Shown piece by piece: positions 7,001-12,285 of a DNA stretch of 12,285 nucleotides. Position 1 is the stretch's first letter. The number at the start of each line of letters is the position of its first letter. The translations under genes were made by a program, and so were the position numbers. The notes beneath the pieces are model-generated. The model was not told the origin of the DNA and ran no database searches. It saw only the letters and a list, made by a program, of their open reading frames with translations. This DNA comes from Bacteroidaceae bacterium (GTDB taxonomy: Bacteria > Bacteroidota > Bacteroidia > Bacteroidales > Bacteroidaceae): assembly GCA_017633615.1 (NCBI GenBank), contig JAGBPB010000037.1, forward strand, positions 1-12,285, given 5' to 3'.

Positions 7001-10000
7001 GTTGTCGGCAATGATATACTGGGCATATTCGGCCCAACGGCTTCTGTATTCGTTCAGTTTGGCGGCAGGGACATATATCCTGAGCCCGTCGTGCTTAAAG
7101 AAAACATCCGTTCCCAGAATTGCGGGAGTCTCAGAGCGGACTACGATTGTGCTGAGTCGGGTACAACCGCCGAAAGCACCGTTCTCAATTGTGTTCAGAC
7201 CCTCAGGGAGTTCAATCTCCTGCAGGCTGGAACAGCCGTAGAACGCCTTGCTGCGGATGGCCTTTATGGTGGCGGGAAGTATTATGTTTCCAAGTTTGGA
7301 GCAGCCCTCAAACCAAGATTTGCCTACATAATCCAGTCCTACGCTCTCAAACCACCTGAAATCGGCAAAACTGTAGATGTTATCCTTCTGTGCTGTAAAC
7401 CTTCCGTCCAGCCATGAGAAACCGGCACCGCCTATGCGGGCATAGTCTGCGTAGTCTTCCCATACGGATGGGTCGGTTCCGGTGTTGGCCGGGTCATAGT
7501 AGGCCATGGGTTTCAGCGCCGCCATGATACCCGGGTCGGTAAGGCGTATCACGCAGGGCATAAAACGCTCCTTGTATTTTGCCCAGGCTGAATCGGCCTC
7601 AAACCAGACCACCTGCTGCGGCATCATCTTGATGCGTGCGGTTGTTCCGTCAAACACACCGTTGCCAATGCTTATCATCTGAGGCGTCATGGGTGTCATG
7701 TGGTTTATACCGTCGGTCTCCATATAGAGCAGGTCCAGATCGGCCAGATTGATACAATCGGCAAAAGCGGAGTCTCCTAAATGGACCTGCAGTCCGGTAT
7801 AACTGTCGCCGGTAATGGTGGAGCCGTACAAATCCACGAATGATACGGATCTGAGATTCCTGTTACCCAGGAATGCCTTGGGCAGTACCTGGTCAAGTTG
7901 GAAGTTGTCATAGACACCTATGTCATTACACAGTTTCAGTGCACCCTGATGGCCTATAATGAAGTCGTTGTCGGGGCCGGTCACGATGGTGTGCTCTATC
8001 AGGTGACCGTTTACCTTGTTCTCCTTCTTTATGGAGTTCTGCTCATAGGCGTATGCGTACCTGGCGCCGTACTCGCTGAATTTGGGAGCAGGTGCGGCAC
8101 TCTCATATTTGAAGTAGCGTGCCAGCGGTGCCCAGGATGCGTTGTCCAGAAAATCCTGCTTACGTTCGGGATCGATTATGATTCTGAACGTGGTGGAATC
8201 CAGTCCTGCAAATATGCTGTCACCTGCCAGTATGAAGTTTTCGGGCCCCAGGGCACGGGTGCCGTTATCATCGGTCCTGAGCAGGGTGCTGAACTCTGTG
8301 AGTGCGGTACAACCCACAAATGCCGAGTCGGGGATGGTAAGCAGCATGGCCATTCCGGTATTGCTTGACTGCCCCGAAATCTCGTGGAACCTTATACTCT
8401 TGAGGTTTGTCTTGTCCCTGAATGCATCACGGGCAAAAGTCATGGTGCGGTTGGATGTGTTGACGTCATTGTCATTGTCAAATCCCACATGGATGACAGC
8501 ATTCTGGACATTATTCGCAACTTCCTTGATATATGTGTGATATACAAGGTTTTTCTGGGGAGTGGTGATCACGTAGCCTCCACCAACAAGACCTACCTGA
8601 TGTATGTTGGAGAGTATGTTCTCACGCATACCCTTGTTCATCTGTTCGGGATTGTAAGTACCGCTGCCTCCCCAACTGCTTGATGACAGCATGCCTGCGG
8701 TTGCAACGGTAGCCCCCATGCCCGTATTCAAAACGGAATTGGTGATCAGGGATCTGAAACTCGGATTCCTGTACACGGCCTTTGATGTCTCTTTCAAAAT
8801 CAATTGGGCAGCCTCGATCTGTTTTGTGGCCAGAGCGATTTTGTCTAAGGTGTTTGTGATGGCTTTACTCAGATGTGCTTTCAGAATAACGAGTGCAGTC
8901 ACCTGTTGTCCGTTCAATCCGGCCATAGGAATTAAAATGAATCTGCCTGATTGATCCAAAATACTGTTAAGCGGCAAGATGGCACTTTTGGACAGATTCA
9001 ATCCGTAAGTGCCAAGGTCCTTTCCTGCGAGTTGGACCAATACATTTTGTGGCTTATTCAGCAGATATTGATCCATGACATAATTAAGTGCAACCTGTGT
9101 GTTTAACAGATTATCTAAGGCTCTCTTTTCGGTTGTAGCGGCTGTCAACTGGACTGAAGCCGATTTTGAAGCCTGAAATGATGCATTGGCACTGACAGAG
9201 AGTGATGCTTCGTAGATTGATGCAGCATATAGAAGCACCTCAAGACCGATGCGGGGCGCTGTCCACCATGACACGTCCTGACTTACCACTTGTGAGGCCT
9301 GCGATATGCCTCCGGGTGCTGTCATATAACTGTAGGTAAGACCTCCATCAGTAAAGTCTTTCATCTTGCCTTGCGGCATAAACTCAGTGGGTTCAATGTA
9401 GCTTATATAGGGAATCCAGTTGGGGTCTGATAGAAAATCCTGATAGAGCTGGGTTGCCACCAGAATCCTGAAACCTTCGGGTACGTACTTAGGTACAGCT
9501 GCCAGTTTCTCTTCAGTAACCGGAGCCGATGGGTCGTCGCCAAAGACTTGATTGAGATCTGCTATCTGCTGCTCAATTGATGGCTCACCGAATATGTTGT
9601 CACCGGGAATCACATCCTTGGGGCCCAAAGCCATCCAACGGTCATCGCCATCCTGAACGTAGTAGAACATGCGCAGTTCCTTAAGGTTGGTGCAGCCTTT
9701 GAATGCACCGTTTGGAATGACCATCTTAAGGTCGCTGAAACTGTTCTCCGAACGGCCGTTGGTCTGCCAGAACTCAATGCTCCTGACATGTGTGTTGCCG
9801 GCTATGGCGTCCCGTTGCAGCTGGATGGTCTTGTAGTTGTAATATGAACCGGGATCGTTGAATATCTTCATGGTTCCCCCCTCGCTGTCGATACCGCTGT
9901 CATCAATGCCTGTTATGCTGGCGTAATATACGTTGCAGCCCTCTTTGGTATCCAGCAGGGATGATACACGGAACTGCTGGTAATCGGCATTCCATGTGCG

Positions 10001-11797
10001 TAACATCTCAGTCATGCTGCGCTTGCCTTCATCGTCGTTCTTGAGGTCCTGAGTCTGGTCATAACTGCGGAACCACCGATACTTGACGCCATTGACAGTA
10101 AAGTCAGCCGTAGAAGCCTCATATATGATAAAGCGGCTGTGGTACGGCTGCCATGTGGTGCTGGACAGATATGACTGGTACTTGTCGGCCTGTACACTGA
10201 TCTTAAGATTGGTGCAGCCATTGAATGCGTCGCCGGCAATGGCAGTCACCTGGTCATGTGTGAGCGGCTCCCAGTGGTTGTCTCCCTCGGTGGTGTATTG
10301 CATCATCTTCATCTCTTTAAAGTTGACGCAACCCTCAAAGGCACCTTCGCTTATTGTGAACTTGAATTGTGTGCGGGCGCTTTCCAGATTGGCATCAGTA
10401 TCCATGAAATAGAGTGATGTCAGTTGGGTGCTTCCGCGGAATGCATGGGGTGCTATAAGCCCCAGATGAGTGTGATTATACACTGCACCAACCAGATCGT
10501 TGCGTATCTGTGCGGTGCCGTTGTCATACCCGCTTTCATCGTAACCTGTGATGGCGGTGATTTCGGATGGCTCACCACCGGTCTTTACTATCAGATTGGC
10601 ATCAGCATCGTTGCTTTCAAACTCCCATCCGCGGGCTGCAAGCTCTTCATCGCTGATAAAGAAGTGGTAATCCTTGCGGGACAGATAGCGGTATTTTACG
10701 CCCTGATAGGTCCTCTCAGTCTCAGCCGTGGGTATGTCATGTATATCGGCCATGATAATGGGCTGATGGGACAGATCCAGCAACTGATGCTTACCGTTGG
10801 CAGTCCAGGGATCACTGATAAAACACCCGTTCTGATCTACCCAGTGGTTGAAACCGGTGCCATCGGGCAACGTGAGTTCCACATAACAACCGTTGGTCCA
10901 GTATCCCTTGCCGTTCAGTGTCACGTCCGGCTCGCCCACGAAACGGAATGTGGCACCGTCGGGTACCATCATGTCGTTCAGGATGAATGTGCCCTGTTCG
11001 GTATTCATCTGAATGGTGGCGTAGCAGTTCTCAAGGGTGAGATTGGCCGGGTTCACCATGTTGGCAAATGTGGCACCGTCCAGAATGATGTCGTGGTAGG
11101 TCCAGTCCTGCGGGTCAAAGACGCTGTTGCGGATAGTGACAGGTATCATGTCTTCTGCCAAACCCACAAAACCGCCACATTGCAGGGATGCCGTGGCGGC
11201 TCTGTTCTGGAGTGCTCCGGTAAACGAGCAGCGGTCAATAACAACTGAATCCGGAGTCTCATTCACATTGTAAGTCAACACTTCTCCCACCAAGCCTCCG
11301 TTATATATGTTTCCGCCTTGGGTAACCCATATTTGCATTGATGAATGGCAGTCATATAACTGAGTGGCGCCCGTACCTGTAACTCTGGCCACAATACCTG
11401 CGCAGAACCAGTTCCTGGTGTATATGGTTCCGGTGGTCTTGAGATGCCGGAAAGTGGCACCGGCCGCATACCTGAACGGTGCGGCAAAATCGGAAGAAAC
11501 GGGTTCATATACAGATCCCGCATTGTAGTTGATGGTATATCCGAAACCGTCAAAAATACCGCGGAACGGGGTATCGGCTGTACCCACCGACACGTTTCCG
11601 GCATAGATGTCCTGGATTAACCTGAACACCTGGCCTTCATGGCTGTTGCCGTTTTCAACGCTCCCAGACAGCTCTTGCCAATCCAGATAGTTTGAGATCA
11701 CATAAGGGTCTTGTTGAGTTCCGGACCCATCCCATGCAAATACACTCTGCATCATTGCCAACAGCAACACAGGCAGAAAGCATCTTTTTCTTTTCAT
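4052..11797 (-). CDS. Giant secreted BspA-like leucine-rich-repeat surface protein
   Basis: About 2581 residues. Residues 1-21 are a type I signal peptide (MKRKR, hydrophobic core, cleavage after SVFA). Next comes a beta-helix-like region to about 280, opening GSGTQQDPYVISN and including FRGIFDGFGYTI. Four diverged ~200-residue modules cover about 360-1423, each with a GVKYRY-like start, FxGCxNLKEL-type LRR_5 elements, and a W-x-P-Y-like end; the third holds a ~225-residue helical insertion. Classical LRR_5 repeats follow, such as FYGCSSLQEIELPEGLNTI, interleaved with two copies of an ~88-residue module. A beta-rich domain (about 2370-2505) and a short tail (RVYDLGGRE, then GIIIRDGNIYLNR) close it; the tail resembles Bacteroidota C-terminal sorting or cap sequences. 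BspA-like proteins are surface adhesins that bind host matrix or partner bacteria; the ligand here is unknown. The start at 11797 is chosen for the signal peptide and an AAGG nine bases upstream; in-frame ATGs at 11803 and 11833 are alternatives. No promoter box lies just upstream, which suggests cotranscription with the preceding gene. Confidence 0.93.
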   Translation of the reverse strand: MKRKRCFLPVLLLAMMQSVFAWDGSGTQQDPYVISNYLDWQELSGSVENGNSHEGQVFRLIQDIYAGNVSVGTADTPFRGIFDGFGYTINYNAGSVYEPVSSDFAAPFRYAAGATFRHLKTTGTIYTRNWFCAGIVARVTGTGATQLYDCHSSMQIWVTQGGNIYNGGLVGEVLTYNVNETPDSVVIDRCSFTGALQNRAATASLQCGGFVGLAEDMIPVTIRNSVFDPQDWTYHDIILDGATFANMVNPANLTLENCYATIQMNTEQGTFILNDMMVPDGATFRFVGEPDVTLNGKGYWTNGCYVELTLPDGTGFNHWVDQNGCFISDPWTANGKHQLLDLSHQPIIMADIHDIPTAETERTYQGVKYRYLSRKDYHFFISDEELAARGWEFESNDADANLIVKTGGEPSEITAITGYDESGYDNGTAQIRNDLVGAVYNHTHLGLIAPHAFRGSTQLTSLYFMDTDANLESARTQFKFTISEGAFEGCVNFKEMKMMQYTTEGDNHWEPLTHDQVTAIAGDAFNGCTNLKISVQADKYQSYLSSTTWQPYHSRFIIYEASTADFTVNGVKYRWFRSYDQTQDLKNDDEGKRSMTEMLRTWNADYQQFRVSSLLDTKEGCNVYYASITGIDDSGIDSEGGTMKIFNDPGSYYNYKTIQLQRDAIAGNTHVRSIEFWQTNGRSENSFSDLKMVIPNGAFKGCTNLKELRMFYYVQDGDDRWMALGPKDVIPGDNIFGEPSIEQQIADLNQVFGDDPSAPVTEEKLAAVPKYVPEGFRILVATQLYQDFLSDPNWIPYISYIEPTEFMPQGKMKDFTDGGLTYSYMTAPGGISQASQVVSQDVSWWTAPRIGLEVLLYAASIYEASLSVSANASFQASKSASVQLTAATTEKRALDNLLNTQVALNYVMDQYLLNKPQNVLVQLAGKDLGTYGLNLSKSAILPLNSILDQSGRFILIPMAGLNGQQVTALVILKAHLSKAITNTLDKIALATKQIEAAQLILKETSKAVYRNPSFRSLITNSVLNTGMGATVATAGMLSSSSWGGSGTYNPEQMNKGMRENILSNIHQVGLVGGGYVITTPQKNLVYHTYIKEVANNVQNAVIHVGFDNDNDVNTSNRTMTFARDAFRDKTNLKSIRFHEISGQSSNTGMAMLLTIPDSAFVGCTALTEFSTLLRTDDNGTRALGPENFILAGDSIFAGLDSTTFRIIIDPERKQDFLDNASWAPLARYFKYESAAPAPKFSEYGARYAYAYEQNSIKKENKVNGHLIEHTIVTGPDNDFIIGHQGALKLCNDIGVYDNFQLDQVLPKAFLGNRNLRSVSFVDLYGSTITGDSYTGLQVHLGDSAFADCINLADLDLLYMETDGINHMTPMTPQMISIGNGVFDGTTARIKMMPQQVVWFEADSAWAKYKERFMPCVIRLTDPGIMAALKPMAYYDPANTGTDPSVWEDYADYARIGGAGFSWLDGRFTAQKDNIYSFADFRWFESVGLDYVGKSWFEGCSKLGNIILPATIKAIRSKAFYGCSSLQEIELPEGLNTIENGAFGGCTRLSTIVVRSETPAILGTDVFFKHDGLRIYVPAAKLNEYRSRWAEYAQYIIADNLYKVNKEVTVTAVGQLAGKLGLTLTTEGSKVHYISGPYAKFDSLTVTGPLNGEDLAVIRHLAGADAYNSDPTDGTLRYLNLWNASIKKDTEHSYNGNWLDEHIDSDDIIPDYLFENCAVIEEVILPKSVKSIGENIFEEAYGLKRVCIGSKTTAYDSDILQDLNGIEELVFLTENYAQSESSDPWEAPIQQVYTLPSQLGDYMGDPALTTQAMSVLSPMSDDRIMWALADAGHFFPSEYLMLDNVEGIFNGNTAITNLDDLHMFSNVKRLDGAFSGMRGLKTVTLPAGIERIANTAFTGCTSLDSISISCDSVPVLAADAFESLPKDFRILVPKSLAKRYREQWPQYADHINTDSRSYSSTEILTVHLTEPNTLADKLGLTITTKESAAFGNLFVNSLKGDYSKIYRLKVTGPVSGADLDVLRYLAGWCPWAHTRNYSGHLEYLDLYDADIVESNVAVRGYRRNAQSFMAAEEIQLYKVYDNILPQHALLRAYNLKTLILPRTCTGVNERALQECEGLETLVIGDEMKNFVWSALDDNAMLTRMYILATQKVEISDEWPIKRWLCNNYNPTFDAFYVRPSLYEDYLYDDNYTGSSWQRTNNVSKGGFDDDDSFAAFAAHAAATMDDLFSVDNVDGWFDNHTGIKDLSALGYTIVSSLRADDMQKLTRLEKVVLPVTLESIEDSLFSRAAGLRYVDMLMCDSTLLVDRIKAAGLARLGIDTLRTLVYLPQQYGEAKGTNIVVYDGTGLHAETYLMQDGLDYCVPYAFEADKVLNSRILPVRNTPYTVCLPYDLEVPDNVRAYALIDYFNSQLVFSEIPAGSRMEAMRPYLIKVNNNPRRSSTPPADLGTTKATLPASNTVFGKQDDTYGYSVRGTLTSISNADAAQMGAYILQPDGDWHPVSSNTDDAKDAYVPAFRIYLLPSARFASPQRISIGLKNEDGEIETFDAVVTDSNGRVYDLGGRETDADANGIIIRDGNIYLNR
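4055..4174 (-). other. C-terminal tail domain of the giant protein
   Basis: The last ~40 residues read FDAVVTDSNGRVYDLGGRE, a short spacer, then GIIIRDGNIYLNR. This follows the pattern V-Y-D/N-L-x-G-R-x(n)-G-I/L-Y/I-I-x-x-G-K/N-x-x-x-x seen at the ends of many secreted Prevotella/Bacteroides proteins and related to type IX secretion type A sorting domains. The usual terminal lysine-rich strand is replaced by NIYLNR, so sorting by type IX secretion is plausible but not certain. Confidence 0.55.
5649..5929 (-). repeat. Second copy of the ~88-residue inter-LRR module
   Basis: This segment of the giant protein begins STEILTV and ends LEYLDLYDADIV. It shares with the copy at 6742-7003 the landmarks KLGLT-x-TT, L-x-VTGP-x-x-G-x-DL-x-V-x-R-x-LAG, and a closing L-x-YL-x-L-x-x-A-x-I. 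Each copy separates blocks of LRR_5 repeats and probably forms a recurring structural unit. The DNA copies are clearly diverged, so this is an old duplication. Confidence 0.75.
6742..7003 (-). repeat. First copy of the ~88-residue inter-LRR module
   Basis: Runs from LYKVNKEVTV to LRYLNLWNASI in the giant protein, with GKLGLTLTTEG near the start and SLTVTGPLNGEDLAVIRHLAG in the middle. It aligns by eye with the copy at 5649-5929. The block GPxxGxDLxVxRxLAG is the most conserved part. Similar modules are familiar between LRR blocks in other Bacteroidota BspA-like proteins. Confidence 0.75.
7529..10720 (-). repeat. Four diverged ~200-residue modules in the giant protein
   Basis: Approximate limits are 10720-10115, 10111-9380, 9364-8096 and 8086-7529. 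Each copy starts with a short strand of the type GVKYRY/GVKYRW/GLTYSY/GARYAY. Copies 1 and 2 then have ITxITGxDxSGxD, which is degenerate in copy 3. All have an A-F-x-G/D LRR-like turn (GAFEGCVNFKEM, GAFKGCTNLKEL, SAFVGCTALTEF, SAFADCINLADL) and a D-G-x-x-x-x-x-x-P segment (EGDNHWEPLT, DGDDRWMALGP, DNGTRALGP, DGINHMTPMTP). Copies 1-3 end in S-x-x-W-x-P-x-x-x-x-x; copy 4 has SAWAKYKERF. Copy 3 is enlarged by an insertion. Confidence 0.75.
8611..9320 (-). other. Helical Ala/Ser/Leu-rich insertion within the third module
   Basis: About 225 residues, from APGGISQASQVV to just before GGGYVITTPQK, separate the opening strand (GLTYSYM) of module 3 from its continuation (YHTYIKEV); modules 1 and 2 have roughly 45 residues at this place. 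The insertion lacks LRR signatures and aspartate/glycine-rich turns. It has long amphipathic or hydrophobic helical stretches such as IGLEVLLYAASIYEASLSV and KAHLSKAITNTLDKIALATK, and a low-complexity SSSSWGGSG linker near its end. By eye the DNA is richer in A+T than the flanking repeats. I do not recognise the domain. Confidence 0.7.
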
Positions 11798-11849
11798 ATT
11801 CATAGTCCTTGTAGTTATCTTTCTCATAAGCAATGTTTTAATCTTTCGT

Positions 11850-12285
11850 TTAGTAGTATTTTATTTCCCGTTCCGTGACAAAACTGACAGGATTCGTCGT
11901 GTTACTGTCAAAGATACGTATGTTATTCTGCTTTGTCCAATTCCACTTGCTGTCATAAATGTAGCTTTGTTCCAAACGGGAGTTCTGTTCCTCCCACAAG
12001 GAGTTGGTGCTCTCTTCAAGAATGCAGTCACCACGTCCGTTATAGGTGTAAACGGTGGTCTCGGTACGGCTGAATTCGCCGAAATATTGTATTACCTCGC
12101 GGTCCTTAAGCATCCGGTTCCCGAATTTGCGGTTTACGGTAACGGTACGTAGCTTATAAAGCTCCCCATTATCATAACAACCGTCCACAAAAGTATCGAA
12201 CATGCCGTTCTCCTGATATGTCAATATGCCCAGAGTGTCATAGTCGCTGCATGCGCTCACAGGATAGGCTCCGTCGTATCTTACC
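11850..12285 (-). CDS. C-terminal part of a YD/RHS-like envelope protein (partial at the window edge)
   Basis: The reverse frame is open to the right edge and runs 144 codons to a TAA at 11852-11850. An in-frame GTG at 12260 is not needed as a start, because the protein-like sequence (VRYDGAYPVSACSDYDTLG) continues to the edge. The visible part has short repeated units of the kind Y-T-Y-N-G-R-G-D and YIYDSKWNWTKQ, ending VTEREIKYY. These resemble the YD-type repeats of RHS-like and related Bacteroidota cell-surface proteins, in which YD-x-x-GNW-x-K is common; here the glycine of GNW is W (KWNW). The stop is about 50 bases upstream of the giant gene's start on the same strand with no promoter box between, so an operon is likely. 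Confidence 0.75.
   Translation of the reverse strand, partial: VRYDGAYPVSACSDYDTLGILTYQENGMFDTFVDGCYDNGELYKLRTVTVNRKFGNRMLKDREVIQYFGEFSRTETTVYTYNGRGDCILEESTNSLWEEQNSRLEQSYIYDSKWNWTKQNNIRIFDSNTTNPVSFVTEREIKYY

Noticed and set aside
10424..11248. A 274-codon forward frame, and several shorter ones, within the giant gene.
   Set aside because: All are antisense to a continuous, clearly structured protein and show no domain of their own; they reflect codon bias in the reverse gene.
4052..11797. The repetitive DNA was considered as possible CRISPR, tandem nucleotide repeats or phase-variation tracts.
   Set aside because: Repeats are visible at the protein level only; no exact regularly spaced DNA repeats and no long homopolymer or short-unit tracts were seen.

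Overview
The window looks like chromosomal DNA from a Bacteroidales bacterium, probably of the Prevotella/Bacteroides type from a gut, rumen or oral habitat. Three things point there. All four intact forward genes are preceded by a match to the Bacteroidota -7 box TAnnTTTG. Classical Shine-Dalgarno sites are mostly absent. The right two thirds is dominated by a giant secreted BspA-like leucine-rich-repeat protein with a Bacteroidota-type C-terminal tail. The code is standard.

Left part, forward strand (1-3467): the last 37 codons of an unrecognised gene; a GNAT acetyltransferase; a small cysteine-rich protein of unknown function; an unrecognised 225-aa protein with an aromatic/tryptophan-rich N-terminal half; and an ElaA-type GNAT acetyltransferase. 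Each of the last four appears to have its own promoter, so they look like single-gene units, not an operon. After elaA lies a scar. The last ~53 codons of a Nudix hydrolase gene on the reverse strand abut, near 2796, a forward aminoglycoside-phosphotransferase-like kinase gene that has lost its N-terminal lobe. The simplest reading is one deletion across a divergent nudix/kinase pair that removed both 5' ends and the shared promoter region.

Right part, reverse strand (12285-3464): a probable three-gene operon in the order partial YD/RHS-like protein, giant BspA-like surface protein (about 2581 aa), and a small lipoprotein that starts 12 bp after the giant's stop. The giant has a signal peptide, a beta-helix-like N-terminal region, four diverged ~200-residue modules (the third split by a helical, alanine/serine-rich insertion of about 225 residues), LRR_5-type repeats interleaved with two copies of an ~88-residue module, a beta-rich domain, and a short C-terminal tail. 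All three products appear to be envelope or surface proteins, and adhesion or host/polymer binding is the likely theme by family.

No tRNA, rRNA, CRISPR array, insertion sequence or intact phage module is visible. The most notable features are the deletion scar and the split architecture of the giant protein. I see no convincing complete new defence or metabolic system.
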